A DNA stretch of 64,000 nt from CAYPEL01 sp036479985. Its GTDB lineage: Bacteria > Pseudomonadota > Gammaproteobacteria > DSM-19610. Every line of letters begins with the position of its first letter. Within the stretch, counting starts at the first letter, position 1. The stretch spans positions 1,426,001 to 1,490,000 of the forward strand of contig CBDDAF010000003.1 in the NCBI GenBank assembly GCA_965224815.1, given 5' to 3'. The position numbers were made by a program, and so were the translations under genes. This document shows, piece after piece, positions 7,194 to 16,683 of the stretch. The notes under the pieces were generated by a model. The model searched no databases and had not been told where the DNA came from. It saw only the letters and a list, made by a program, of their open reading frames with translations.

Positions 7194-8587
7194 GGCGCCA
7201 TTGCCAAATCAGTTTTGCTGTAATGGCGCAGAATATCCGTCATGGCATTGTTAAAGTTGCTTTGTAATGAACCGCGGCGATCCAGTGTTGCATCGGAGTG
7301 ACCAATCACATGATCCAGTGGTTTGGTAAACGCCATTAGGAAGTTGGGCATTGGGTCATCGAAATGCACATCTATAGCCATAAAAGGCGCGCGCATTTTA
7401 TCTACGATTGCCTGCACACCCGTATCGGCAACCAGAGAGTTATCAATCGGGAGTAGATTCCAGTTACGGCCAGTGACTGCGCCATTATTAACCGTAATAT
7501 CCATACGACCCAGATAACCGTCGTTGCCAGCTTCCACAACCAAAGCGCCACTGGTAGACGTTCTTGCTACAAAGGTCGCTTCGTGTGTATGTGCCGAAAA
7601 GAATACATCAATTGCACCCTGGTTAACGATGTTCGCCAGGCGTTGGTCTTTATGAATACCCAACTCAGACATGACAACTACAATGTCGGCACCCGCGGCA
7701 CGCAAATCAGCCGCATGGCCATTGATCAGATCACGGTAAGCTTTTTCTGCGTCAGCCGCACTCAGTCCTTCGCCGGTAAACTTGAAGTCCGGTGCCAGTA
7801 GCGCATAAACAAATTTGACAATATCGGAAGTTAAGCCGATAAAACCGACCTTCACACCATTAACATCTTTCACCAGTGTTGCCGGTAAAACTTCACGCCC
7901 GGTCAGACCAGTCATGTTAGCCGCCAGATTAGGGAAGTTTGGCTTCAAAACTTCTTTGAAGTTTGGCAGTAACGGATCGGCTTTACCAAAAAATGATGGC
8001 AAAGTTAGGTTGCTATAACGCATACGGAAGATGGTTGAGCTATAACCAAAGTCCCAGTTACCCGGCACACCGACATCAATGCCTAAGGCATTCACCGGTG
8101 GCACAATCGCATTACCTAATGTAAACCAGGCTTCGGCACCACCGTGATAAGTATCACCGACATTCATCAATAAGCTATCAGGATTCTCTGCACGAATTTG
8201 TTTGATCAAGGTTGCAGCACGTGCGATTCCACCACGCTCTTCAATTTTTGTCCCGCCCTGCCCGTCAGCCACACGATCCGGGTGCGGATTCAAGTGCGCA
8301 TGTAGATCGTTGTAGTGCATAAAGGTGATCGTTTTATCACCTGAAGCTGTAGTGGGTTGGGTTGTAGGTTGAGGATCTGGTTGCGTTGTTGTCGGAATGT
8401 TTGGTGCCGGGCGACCTGGACGATCCGGCCGGTCTGTATTGCCTGACAATAAACCCGAACCAACTGGGTCACTCGTTGAACTTACCGAACTACCACCACT
8501 GCCACCGCCACAGGCTGATAAACTCACTGTCAAAACAGCACTTAATAAAACTAACTTCAGTGTTTTACTTTGATTTATAACTATCAT
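7118..8587 (-). pseudogene. 5'-nucleotidase/metallophosphatase-family lipoprotein, N-terminal part (frame broken by tandem duplication)
   Basis: Members of the UshA/5'-nucleotidase family hydrolyse nucleotides or related phosphoesters in the periplasm; SoxB is a relative. Start at 8587 (MIVINQSKTL) is chosen because it has a GGGAAA upstream and opens directly into a lipoprotein signal ending LSACGGG (Cys26). A Pro/Thr/Gln-rich linker follows, then the metallophosphatase domain: NDLHAHL, NVGDTYHGG, GNWDF, MSELGIHKD and FFSAHTHE. As in the paralogue at 29216, Trp replaces the family His of GNH and Glu replaces the His of the SHLG-type motif. The frame is lost after NVVL at the 58-bp duplication. 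8651-8795 holds no gene. Confidence 0.85.
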
Positions 8588-8795
8588 TCTATTATTTCCC
8601 GCATTAATTAAAAATATCTCGTCGCTGCCAAACCAACCAGGGCTATCCATGCGACAGAAGATTAGGATAATCTTATATGCTTATCTGCGAGAATGTCATA
8701 CCAGAACGGCATGACTAGACGACCAACCATGTCGTTTATCAAGACCATGTCGCCATCCAGCAAAAAGCTGGCAGAAGCTACTGACAGAATGTCAG

Positions 8796-9230
8796 TTATT
8801 CGAGCGGTTCAGGGGGTGGCTGTATGGCCATATTGAGCACGGAAGGATGCCCGTGTGTCAGCACGGGTGAGGACATTGTGGTGATTTCTACTTTTCCTTC
8901 TGGATCTTCGGCAACGGTAGTCACCAACATGTAATTATTTTGTTGTTTAATCGTTCCCGGAGGAAAATTAAGAGAAAAGGGAATCTGATAGTCAGCGGCA
9001 CGAATAAAATCAGATCGAGTAATCAGTTTTACGGTGCCGTCTTCCGAGTGTTCGTTAAGTTCAAAACACACATACGCTTCAATCGCATCACGTGAATTTA
9101 AATACAGGGTTAATGTACCAGAAACTGTTGTGGTTGAATCCAGTTTTTCCTGGTTAGTGTCCGGCGCTTTACAGCTCAAAATAGAGAGAAAAAAGACAAT
9201 TAGAATTGTATGAAGTGCAAACCGCATCAC
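8796..9230 (-). CDS. Lipoprotein with YbaY/YscW-like domain
   Basis: A 144-residue protein with a signal peptide and lipobox SILSC (Cys20). The mature part reads as a single beta-sandwich: VSGTLTLYLN at the start, a central YQIPFSLNFPPGTIKQQNNY, and YMLVTTVAEDPEGKVE, the pattern of YbaY/type III chaperone-like lipoproteins (VSGTLTYRER... then inputs of the YAIRA type). The family fit is from pattern memory only. It stands between the split nucleotidase and the PEP-CTERM protease on the same strand; no partner secretion genes are visible. Confidence 0.6.
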   Translation of the reverse strand: MMRFALHTILIVFFLSILSCKAPDTNQEKLDSTTTVSGTLTLYLNSRDAIEAYVCFELNEHSEDGTVKLITRSDFIRAADYQIPFSLNFPPGTIKQQNNYMLVTTVAEDPEGKVEITTMSSPVLTHGHPSVLNMAIQPPPEPLE

Positions 9231-9237
9231 GAGCGCA

Positions 9238-9267
9238 CAAAAAAAGATTCCCGCCGGAGCGGGAATT
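9238..9267 (-). terminator. Rho-independent terminator of the PEP-CTERM metalloprotease gene
   Basis: The hairpin gattcccgc/gcgggaatt with loop cgga lies 34 bases beyond the minus-strand stop at 9301. Read on the minus strand, it is followed by a run of seven T. It lies just before the start of the lipoprotein gene, isolating the two transcripts. Confidence 0.85.
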
Positions 9268-9300
9268 GATAACGTTTCAATTTAGTCAGTATAACCAGAT

Positions 9301-10248
9301 TCATGAACGCCTTCTGGCCGTAATAACAAGACCCATCAAACCTGAACCAAACAACCAAACAGCTGCAGGCACAGGGACAGGCGCTGGTGCAGCGGTTACT
9401 TCCCAACCGATATCCGTTAATCCTGCCAGATCAAGATCTGTAAACACTTTCCGCGTACCATTCAATATTGAAGGATCCATAACGGCTTCCTGTGGAACAC
9501 CGTTTACCAAACTACTGGTTCCAGTAGCCCAATGCCCAAGATCACTACTTAGCGGCACATCTCCACCAAATACACTCGTTGATGCTGCACCTGTAAAAGT
9601 ATCTGCATTTGAAATCAGATTACCCCAGGAGTTTGCAGTTCCTATACCCAGTAAATGACCAAGTTCGTGTAATGCAATGGAAAAGAAGTCAGAGTCGACA
9701 ACATCTGCACTGGTTGAAAGATCAGGATCAAAATACCAGGTGGTTGAAGCATCCGTATCAAAAGTAATCGCGCCACCCCATGCACCAAAATCTGTCTGGT
9801 TGAATGGAGCACCTAACGCACCTGCCTGGCCACGTCCAACAACACTATCGACGAATGCCTGACTAGTTGCACCTGGAATATTAAATCCACCAGGCCCGCC
9901 TTGCCCTAACGTACTACCAGACAAAGACCGACCCCCGGCAAAAACAATCAGCGTGTCTGCTGCAACAGCTAGATCGGTAACTGAGTGCGAAGCTCCCGTG
10001 GCAGGATGAAAGAAATTTGCATCGTAACTATTACCAGAACTCGGAGTAATCGCAGCTAAAGAATCATTGAGATTTGAAGCAAAAAATGACCCTGCGGTTT
10101 CTAGAATTGTTCTCTGAATAGAACCAGACGCACCAAAAAAGTTGTTTGTATCAAGCGAGTAATCAAATTGAATATTGATTGCACTTGCTTGCTGGCAACT
10201 CAACCCGATTATCGCGGCGCTGAGAATTTTGTGTACTACTGTTTTCAT
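9301..10248 (-). CDS. Secreted zinc metalloprotease with PEP-CTERM-like sorting tail
   Basis: A 315-residue protein with a signal peptide (cleavage near ASA at 23) and a metzincin-type zinc site: HELGHLLGIG at 194-203, a possible third ligand His239 (DLGHW), and a VMDP Met-turn at 256-259. Residues 292-315 form a sorting tail, VPVPAAVWLFGSGLMGL followed by ARRRS, the variant PEP-CTERM signal common in gammaproteobacteria. Exosortase is expected to process such tails and release or anchor the protein at the surface; no exosortase gene is in the window. Substrate unknown. It has its own terminator and is probably monocistronic. Confidence 0.85.
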   Translation of the reverse strand: MKTVVHKILSAAIIGLSCQQASAINIQFDYSLDTNNFFGASGSIQRTILETAGSFFASNLNDSLAAITPSSGNSYDANFFHPATGASHSVTDLAVAADTLIVFAGGRSLSGSTLGQGGPGGFNIPGATSQAFVDSVVGRGQAGALGAPFNQTDFGAWGGAITFDTDASTTWYFDPDLSTSADVVDSDFFSIALHELGHLLGIGTANSWGNLISNADTFTGAASTSVFGGDVPLSSDLGHWATGTSSLVNGVPQEAVMDPSILNGTRKVFTDLDLAGLTDIGWEVTAAPAPVPVPAAVWLFGSGLMGLVITARRRS

Positions 10249-10344
10249 TTATTCGGTCTCCGTACGTTAATTCTTCCCTCTCTCCTGTGCGGTAGTCTAA
10301 ACAAACTGATCCCACGCCACAAGCGTCGCCACATGACAACAGTG

Positions 10345-10460
10345 AGGGAGCCTCCTGATTAATTACTGTAGGAACGGGCTTTAGCCGCGATGAACTCGTC
10401 GCACCCCATCGTGGCTGAAGCCGCTCCTACAGAATTTGCACGAATAAACAGGTTCCTTAG
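10345..10460. repeat. MITE-like REP element (tgtagg family), copy 1
   Basis: The central palindrome 10367-10431 (tgtaggaacgggctttagcc ... gaagccgctcctaca) is flanked by outer inverted ends cctcctgattaatta (10351-10365) and aataaacaggttccttag (10443-10460). It fills the gap between ruvA and the metalloprotease gene; 10249-10344 shows nothing else. Confidence 0.75.
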
Positions 10461-10500
10461 ATATTGGTATCCCTGTTTAATATCAATCACTTGTTATTCC

Positions 10501-11094
10501 TCAGGATCTTGCAACGGCCTGCAGCGCATTTCGGATAATTTCTTCGGTGGCTAGATCCTGACAATCAATCCCGCGCACCATACGACTGGCGTCTGATGCC
10601 TTATAGCCCAACGCGATGAGTGCAGTGACCGCTTCTTCAACTGGATTCACCACGGTTTGTCCTGACACAGGTAAAGCAGTATCCGGTGAAGTTTTCGAAA
10701 TTCGGTCACGCATCTCAATAATAAGTCTTTCTGCTGTTTTTTTACCGATGCCAGGCAGCTTGACCAGCGCAGCGCTGTCGCCTGCGTGAATACAGGCCGC
10801 AAAGTTAATTGCATCCATGCCGGACAGAATGGTTAATGCCAGTTTTGCGCCAACACCGTTAACCTTGATCAGATTTCGAAACAGCGCCCGGTCAGATATT
10901 TTGCTAAAACCAAATAACGTATGTGCATCTTCACGAATGGATAAATGGGTAAACAATTTCACGGGCTGACCGATTTCAGGTAAGTCATAGAACGTTGTCA
11001 TCGGCGCTTCGATTTCGTAACCGATGCCCTGCACTTCGACCAGAAGTTGTGGGGGTTGTTTGTCCCGGATGACGCCAGACAGAAACCCGATCAT
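10501..11094 (-). CDS. ruvA: Holliday junction DNA-binding protein RuvA
   Basis: RuvA tetramers bind the four-way junction and load RuvB. The 197-residue product starts at MIGFLSGVIRDK (11094); a longer frame to 11166 would add 24 unrelated residues inside ruvC. Domain I (1-65) has the OB-fold segment VQGIGYEIEAP; domain II has two HhH motifs (LIKVNGVGAKLALTILSG and LVKLPGIGKKTAERLIIEM); domain III (150-197) is the RuvB-binding three-helix end. It overlaps the ruvC stop by 4 bp (ATGA), indicating translational coupling. ruvB does not follow it directly. Confidence 0.96.
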   Translation of the reverse strand: MIGFLSGVIRDKQPPQLLVEVQGIGYEIEAPMTTFYDLPEIGQPVKLFTHLSIREDAHTLFGFSKISDRALFRNLIKVNGVGAKLALTILSGMDAINFAACIHAGDSAALVKLPGIGKKTAERLIIEMRDRISKTSPDTALPVSGQTVVNPVEEAVTALIALGYKASDASRMVRGIDCQDLATEEIIRNALQAVARS

Positions 11095-11609
11095 CTTAAT
11101 CTGCCTCCACGTATGCGGCTGGTGGCTGGAACCCTGCTTATTGCCTGTTGGAGATGAGCATGACATAACGCAATCGCCAGTCCGTCTGCTTCATCGGCTT
11201 GCAAGGGTAGCCGACGGTTTAACAAAATCCGAACCATATGCTGAACCTGTTGTTTATCCGCTCCGCCTTTGCCGACCACGGCTTTTTTGATTTCACGCGG
11301 CGCATATTCCATAACCGGTATGTTTTGAGTGACAGCCGCACAAATTGCGGCACCGCGTGCCTGACCAAGCTTGAGGGCAGAATCTGCATTGCGATGCATA
11401 AACACATTTTCAATGGCAAATTGTGCCGGTTGATGTTCACCTATCAAACGGGTGATTGCATTAAAAATAACGCCAAGCTTTTCTGGCAAACTGTTACCGG
11501 TGACTTTGATGCAACCACTGGCAACATGCACTGAACTGTTACCCTCAGTGTCGATGACACCGTAACCCGTGAAACGCGAACCTGGATCAATTCCCAGAAT
11601 GCGTGTCAT
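11091..11609 (-). CDS. ruvC: Holliday junction resolvase RuvC
   Basis: RuvC is the dimeric nuclease that cuts Holliday junctions symmetrically. The 172-residue product (E. coli 173) has the catalytic acidic residues in their usual context: ILGIDPGSRFTGYG (Asp8), FAIENVF (Glu), and the closing EADGLAIALCHAH (Asp pair). It lies between yebC and ruvA in the usual gammaproteobacterial order and overlaps ruvA by 4 bp. Confidence 0.96.
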   Translation of the reverse strand: MTRILGIDPGSRFTGYGVIDTEGNSSVHVASGCIKVTGNSLPEKLGVIFNAITRLIGEHQPAQFAIENVFMHRNADSALKLGQARGAAICAAVTQNIPVMEYAPREIKKAVVGKGGADKQQVQHMVRILLNRRLPLQADEADGLAIALCHAHLQQAISRVPATSRIRGGRLR

Positions 11610-11650
11610 TTACTAGCCCCCACAATCGTTCGTGAATACCTTAATTATCA

Positions 11651-12394
11651 TTACAGGCTGGCCAGAATTTCTTCTGAAATATCAGCGTTGGAATAAACAT
11701 CCTGCACATCATCCAGTTCTTCCAGATTATCCAGCATGCGCAACATTTTCTCAGCATCATCCTTATCAATAGGTGACGGTGTTGTTGCACGCATAGTAAC
11801 CTCAGCCTGCTCTGGCTCGTGGCCAGCAGCCAACATAGCTTCCTTAACGTTGACGAAATCATCCGGCTCGGTCAACACATCAATTGAGTCATCCTCATTA
11901 CTCACCACATCCTGCGCACCGGCTTCAAGCGCCACTTCCATAATGACATCTTCATCGCTACCTTTTGGATAGCTGATCACACCGGTATGAGTAAACTGGA
12001 AAGCCACTGATCCAGTGGTACCTAAATTACCACCCGCCTTGGTAAAAACGTGCCTGACTTCAGCCACGGTTCGATTACGATTATCGGTCAGACAATCCAC
12101 CATGACTGCGACGCCCCCCGGGCCGTAACCTTCGTAACGGATTTCATCGAAATTCTCGCCGTCCTGCGCACCCGAACCGCGTTTGACCGCCCGCTCAATC
12201 GTATCCTTAGTCATATTGGCGCCCAGCGCCTTATCGATTGCCAGCCGCAGACGTGGATTAGCTGCTGGGTCAGCTTCACCCATACGGGCCGCAATGGTGA
12301 TTTCCCGGATTAGTTTGGTAAATATTTTGCCGCGTTTGGCATCCTGGGCCTTTTTCCTGTGCTGGATATTGGCCCACTTACTATGACCTGCCAT
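11651..12394 (-). CDS. yebC: YebC/PmpR family protein
   Basis: A 247-residue protein (E. coli YebC 246) with the invariant start MAGHSKWANIQHRKKAQD and the GYGPGGVAVMV and GNLGTTGSVAFQF segments. Family members are reported as DNA-binding regulators and, more recently, as ribosome-associated factors helping translation through proline stretches. Three-domain architecture is intact. It is in the aspS-yebC-ruvC order; the 41-bp gap to ruvC suggests one transcript. Confidence 0.95.
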   Translation of the reverse strand: MAGHSKWANIQHRKKAQDAKRGKIFTKLIREITIAARMGEADPAANPRLRLAIDKALGANMTKDTIERAVKRGSGAQDGENFDEIRYEGYGPGGVAVMVDCLTDNRNRTVAEVRHVFTKAGGNLGTTGSVAFQFTHTGVISYPKGSDEDVIMEVALEAGAQDVVSNEDDSIDVLTEPDDFVNVKEAMLAAGHEPEQAEVTMRATTPSPIDKDDAEKMLRMLDNLEELDDVQDVYSNADISEEILASL

Positions 12395-12441
12395 GATGTT
12401 CCCGCCTGATTACGAATTTTCGCTATTTTAGCATTAAAAAA

Positions 12442-14217
12442 CTATTCGACAGCCGGTTTACGAATACGAATATTTAATTCACGCAATTGTTTTTCTGGTA
12501 CAGCAGAAGGTGCCTGGGTTAGCAAACAACCGGCTGACTGGGTTTTTGGAAAGGCCATAACTTCACGAATTGATTGCGCACCGGTCATTAACATGACCAG
12601 GCGATCCATGCCAAAGGCCAATCCACCGTGGGGTGGGCAACCGTATTTAAGTGCATTTAATAGAAAACCAAATTTTTCTTCCGCTTCTTCATCACTGATG
12701 CCAAGCAATTTAAATACCTGCGCTTGAACTTCCTGACGGTAGATACGCATTGAACCACCACCCAGCTCCGTACCGTTCAGCACCATATCGTAAGCACGCG
12801 AGTGACAAGCACCGGGATCGCTGGTCATCAACTCAAGATGTTCTTCTTTGGGTGAAGTGAACGGATGATGTAATGACGTCCAACGTTTTTCACCCTCATC
12901 CCATTCAAACATTGGGAAGTCGACAACCCAGACTGGCTTCCATTCCGCTTGCATCAAGCCTCGGTCTTCGCCGAGTTTGACACGTAAAGCACCCAACGCT
13001 TCATTAACGATCTTCGCTTTGTCCGCACCAAAAAATACCAGGTCACCATCTTCAGCACCGGTACGCTGCATGATTTCCTCGACAGCCTCATCCGGCAAAA
13101 ATTTCAGAATCGGTGATTGCAAGCCGTCACGGCCCTTGGCGCGCTCATTAACCTTGATATAAGCTAATCCTCTAGCACCATAGATGCTGACAAATTTAGT
13201 GTAGTCGTCGATTTCCTTGCGTGTAAGCTCACAGCCTTTAGGCAAGCGTAACGCAGCAACCCGGCCCTGTGGATCTTTGGCCGGACCCGCAAAAACTTTA
13301 AAATCCACACCTACCATCAGATCACCAACATCAATCAGTTCAAGATCAATGCGTAAGTCTGGTTTATCAGAACCAAACCGTTGTATGGCTTCCTGATACG
13401 TCATACGCGGAAACGGATCGTCGAGCTGTACATCCAACACTTTCTTGAATAAACCACGAATCATGTCTTCCATCATGGACATGATCTGGTTTTCATCCAT
13501 AAATGAAGTCTCGATATCCAGTTGAGTAAATTCAGGTTGCCGGTCAGCGCGCAAATCTTCATCACGGAAACAGCGCACGATCTGGTAGTAACGATCCATG
13601 CCCGACATCATTAGCAACTGTTTAAATAATTGTGGCGATTGCGGCAAGGCAAAAAATTCACCTGGATGGGTACGGCTTGGCACGATGTAATCGCGCGCAC
13701 CTTCTGGTGTCGCCTTGGTCAAGATTGGCGTTTCTATATCAAGAAAACCATTTTCGTCGAGATAATTTCGCAACTCACGGGTGACTTGTGAACGCAGCTG
13801 GATATGCTTAAGCATTTCCGGACGGCGCAAATCGATATAGCGATAGCGCAAGCGATGCTCTTCGGATACCGCATCATCGTCAAGGTGGAATGGCGGTGTT
13901 TCTGCCGCGTTGAGAATGGTCAGTTGCTTGCCCAGCACCTCAACCTCACCGGTCGACATATCCTTATTGATAGTTCCTTCTGGACGTCTGCGCACCTTTC
14001 CCTGCACTTGCAGTACAAACTCACTCCGCACCTGTTCTGCGGTTGCAAAAGTCTGCTCAGTGTCCGGATCAAATACCACCTGAATCCGGCCTTCCCGGTC
14101 ACGCAAATCCACAAAAATCACACCGCCATGATCACGCCGCCGGTGCGCCCAGCCAACCAGCGTTACCTCTTGATCAAGATGGGCACTATTCAATTCACCA
14201 CAGTATTGTGTTCGCAT
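12442..14217 (-). CDS. aspS: Aspartyl-tRNA synthetase
   Basis: A class II aminoacyl-tRNA synthetase of 591 residues (E. coli 590) charging tRNA-Asp with aspartate. The N-terminal OB-fold anticodon domain (VTLVGWAHRRRDHGGVIFVD) is followed by motif 2 (RCFRDEDLRADRQPEFTQLD), the bacterial GAD insertion (about 290-420) and motif 3 (GLAFGMDRLVMLM). The bacterial-type GAD insertion and length fit bacterial AspRS; discriminating versus non-discriminating behaviour cannot be judged here. It heads the yebC-ruvC-ruvA run, with fmdB upstream. Confidence 0.97.
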   Translation of the reverse strand: MRTQYCGELNSAHLDQEVTLVGWAHRRRDHGGVIFVDLRDREGRIQVVFDPDTEQTFATAEQVRSEFVLQVQGKVRRRPEGTINKDMSTGEVEVLGKQLTILNAAETPPFHLDDDAVSEEHRLRYRYIDLRRPEMLKHIQLRSQVTRELRNYLDENGFLDIETPILTKATPEGARDYIVPSRTHPGEFFALPQSPQLFKQLLMMSGMDRYYQIVRCFRDEDLRADRQPEFTQLDIETSFMDENQIMSMMEDMIRGLFKKVLDVQLDDPFPRMTYQEAIQRFGSDKPDLRIDLELIDVGDLMVGVDFKVFAGPAKDPQGRVAALRLPKGCELTRKEIDDYTKFVSIYGARGLAYIKVNERAKGRDGLQSPILKFLPDEAVEEIMQRTGAEDGDLVFFGADKAKIVNEALGALRVKLGEDRGLMQAEWKPVWVVDFPMFEWDEGEKRWTSLHHPFTSPKEEHLELMTSDPGACHSRAYDMVLNGTELGGGSMRIYRQEVQAQVFKLLGISDEEAEEKFGFLLNALKYGCPPHGGLAFGMDRLVMLMTGAQSIREVMAFPKTQSAGCLLTQAPSAVPEKQLRELNIRIRKPAVE

Positions 14218-14359
14218 GTCTCTACTTTTATTTAATTAAGCGACCGCTAGCCGCATTGGAAAAGAAGGAATATTACAGTGAATGAGGCATAAAATGAACA
14301 TACACCGCAGCCATGGTATAAACATTACTTAAGTTATCTCAGATTATTTCGCAAGAACC

Positions 14360-14476
14360 TGTAGGAGCGGCTTTAGCCGCGAAAAGCAATGCCACCGACC
14401 ATCGTGGCTAAAGCCGCTCCTACAATATTTACACTGTTTAATATGGCGCGATGCACGAATAAACCAGAGGGCTACT
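14360..14476. repeat. MITE-like REP element (tgtagg family), copy 2
   Basis: Palindrome 14360-14424 (tgtaggagcggctttagccg ... ctaaagccgctcctaca) with the right-hand end cgaataaaccagagggctac at 14456-14475. The right end reaches the stop codon of fmdB (14472). A left terminal repeat is not clear. Confidence 0.7.
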
Positions 14477-14750
14477 TATCACCACTCGATGATTTACTTT
14501 TAGACTTTCCTTCAGCCTTACTTTTTGCTTTAGGCTTTTTGTCTGATTTAGAAAGATTTTTCTGATTCTTGCTTTTAAAATCGGTCTCATACCAGCCACT
14601 GCCAGAAAGACGAAATCCCGCTGCCGAGACTAGCTTTTTCAATTCCTGTTTGCCGCACTCAGGACAGTCCTTCAGCGGTTCATCACTGATTTTTTGTAAT
14701 TTCTCCAGCTTGTGCTCACAAGCCTGACACTGGTATTCATAGATTGGCAT
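14472..14750 (-). CDS. FmdB-family zinc ribbon protein
   Basis: A 92-residue protein starting MPIYEYQCQACEHKLEKLQK, the hallmark of the FmdB (CxxC) putative regulatory family, with two zinc-binding pairs CQAC and CPEC. The tail from about residue 50 is Lys/Ser-rich and low complexity (SKSDKKPKAKSKAEGKSKSK). A start at 14810 would add 20 residues unlike the family. It lies upstream of aspS on the same strand, as in many proteobacteria. The function of the family is not established. Confidence 0.9.
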   Translation of the reverse strand: MPIYEYQCQACEHKLEKLQKISDEPLKDCPECGKQELKKLVSAAGFRLSGSGWYETDFKSKNQKNLSKSDKKPKAKSKAEGKSKSKSSSGDK

Positions 14751-14843
14751 TCTAAAACCTCGGTATATCAACCCGCCCAAAAATATTCGAGCGCAAGTAT
14801 AGCCTTTCACTCCTTGTTTTTGCTATGTATCTGTACCTGTACA

Positions 14844-16667
14844 ATGCCTGCCATGCATAGCCGCCAGACCGAAATCCCTAAAACCCAATTAAACGACTGG
14901 AAAACCCTCCGCTCCCTGGCTCCTTTTCTATGGGATTACCGGGGCCGCGTATTACTAGCGATAACCTGCCTGATTCTTTCTAAAGTGGCCAATGTTGGCG
15001 TTCCTCTTATCCTCAAAAACATTGTTGATGCGCTGGATGCTAGCAAACAACCACAGTTAGTTTTACCTTTGGCATTGCTCGCTGGTTATGGACTGTTACG
15101 CCTGACAAGCTCACTATTTAATGAACTCCGCGACTCATTGTTTGCCCGAGTACGTCATGGCGCTATGCGCCAGGTATCGATCCGGGTACTGGAACACTTG
15201 CACCGGCTATCACTACGCTATCACCTGGAACGCAAAACTGGCGGCATATCCCGGAATATCGAACGTGGCACGCGCAGCGTCAGCTCATTATTGAATTACA
15301 TGGCGTTCAGTATCTTGCCCACGCTCGTCGAAGTGGGGTTAATTACCGGCATTTTACTCACCCAATACAACATCTTGTTTGCGCTGGTCGCGCTAGGTGC
15401 CGTCATTGTCTATGGTTATTTCACCTACCATATCACCGAATGGCGGATGAAATACCGCATCCAGATGAACACCATGGATTCGCAGGCCAATACCCAGGCA
15501 ATCGACAGTCTGATTAATTACGAAACTGTTAAATACTTTGGTAACGAAGCGCACGAATTAGAGCGCTACAACCACTCGCTTGAACAATGGGAAGATGCAG
15601 CGGTAAAAAGCCAGACCTCATTATCTTCGTTAAATTTTGGCCAGGCAGCAATCATCGCTGTGGGTGTCACGCTGATGATGATACTGGCTTCAGACGGAGT
15701 GGTTGATGGCAGCATGACACTCGGTGACCTGGTACTTATTAATGCGTTACTGATTCAGTTATTTATTCCTTTGAATTTTCTAGGCATTGTCTATAGCCAA
15801 TTGAAACACGCCATCGTTGATATGCAATCCATGTTTGATGTTCTGGATCTAGAACCAGAAGTTCAGGATAAACCAGACGCCAAACATCTGGATGCGGATA
15901 CCAGCAGTGTCCGCTTTGAAAATGTCAGCTTCGCCTACGACACTGATAGACCTATTCTGCATGATATAAGTTTTGACATCCCTGCTGGCAAAAAAGTGGC
16001 AGTAGTAGGCCCGAGCGGTGCAGGAAAATCCACGCTCGCACGTCTGTTATTCCGTTTTTATGATGTGCAATCCGGCCGTATTACGATCAATGATCAGGAT
16101 ATTCGCGACCTGACTCAGTCAAGCCTGCGCCAGGTTATCGGCATCGTTCCCCAGGACACAGTCCTGTTTAATGACACTCTGCATTACAACATTGGTTACG
16201 CTTATCCCGGTACATCACAGCATGAAATTAAAACAGCCGCACAAGCGGCCAATATCCACGACTTCATCAACTCGCTACCTAAAGGTTACGAAAGCATCGT
16301 TGGAGAACGCGGCTTGAAATTGTCAGGCGGTGAAAAACAGCGCGTCGCTATTGCCAGGGCTATTTTGAAAAATCCACGCATACTGATATTTGATGAAGCA
16401 ACATCCAGCCTCGATAGCGCATCTGAAAAAACCATTCTGGAAACACTACGCTTAGCAGCAGAACATCATACAACTTTGGTGATCGCCCACCGCTTGTCAA
16501 CCATCGTTGATGCCGATGAAATTCTGGTTATGGAAAATGGCCGAATAGTCGAGCGTGGCCCACATCAAGCCTTGCTAACACAACACGGCGTTTACGCACA
16601 TCTCTGGGAGTTACAACAACAGGAAGAAAATAAATCTGAAGCCGCTCCTACAGGTCTCACGAATTAA
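14844..16667 (+). CDS. Atm1/ABCB7-type ABC exporter (membrane domain fused to ATPase)
   Basis: A 607-residue half-transporter: six membrane helices (about 30-310) and an ATPase with Walker A GPSGAGKST, signature LSGGEKQRVAIARA, Walker B LIFDEATSSLD and H-loop IAHRLST. The NYETVKYFGNE segment and overall sequence are those of the Atm1 group, which exports glutathione-linked sulfur or metal compounds and protects against heavy metals. ATG 14844 or 14853 are both possible starts; the in-frame extension to 14712 overlaps fmdB and is rejected. The last ten codons (from EAAPTGLTN) lie within half of a REP element, so the natural C-terminus has been replaced or extended. Confidence 0.9.
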   Translation: MPAMHSRQTEIPKTQLNDWKTLRSLAPFLWDYRGRVLLAITCLILSKVANVGVPLILKNIVDALDASKQPQLVLPLALLAGYGLLRLTSSLFNELRDSLFARVRHGAMRQVSIRVLEHLHRLSLRYHLERKTGGISRNIERGTRSVSSLLNYMAFSILPTLVEVGLITGILLTQYNILFALVALGAVIVYGYFTYHITEWRMKYRIQMNTMDSQANTQAIDSLINYETVKYFGNEAHELERYNHSLEQWEDAAVKSQTSLSSLNFGQAAIIAVGVTLMMILASDGVVDGSMTLGDLVLINALLIQLFIPLNFLGIVYSQLKHAIVDMQSMFDVLDLEPEVQDKPDAKHLDADTSSVRFENVSFAYDTDRPILHDISFDIPAGKKVAVVGPSGAGKSTLARLLFRFYDVQSGRITINDQDIRDLTQSSLRQVIGIVPQDTVLFNDTLHYNIGYAYPGTSQHEIKTAAQAANIHDFINSLPKGYESIVGERGLKLSGGEKQRVAIARAILKNPRILIFDEATSSLDSASEKTILETLRLAAEHHTTLVIAHRLSTIVDADEILVMENGRIVERGPHQALLTQHGVYAHLWELQQQEENKSEAAPTGLTN

Positions 16668-16680
16668 TCAGGTTCTTCAG
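16636..16680. repeat. Right half of a REP/MITE-like element
   Basis: Only the right palindrome arm (ctgaagccgctcctaca, 16636-16652) and right end (cgaattaatcaggttcttca, 16660-16679) are present. The sequence encodes the C-terminal residues and stop codon of the ABC exporter. Confidence 0.8.
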
Positions 16681-16683
16681 ACA

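Noticed and set aside
8386..8580. Small plus-strand frames inside the nucleotidase-family gene
   Set aside because: They mirror the coding strand, have no ribosome sites and no recognisable domain.
7118..8587. Naming the nucleotidase-family proteins SoxB
   Set aside because: No other sox genes are present, and the C-terminal and active-site features are not sufficient to assign thiosulfate oxidation.
14712..14843. Upstream extension of the ABC exporter frame
   Set aside because: It overlaps the fmdB coding start on the opposite strand and reads unlike the N-termini of the family.
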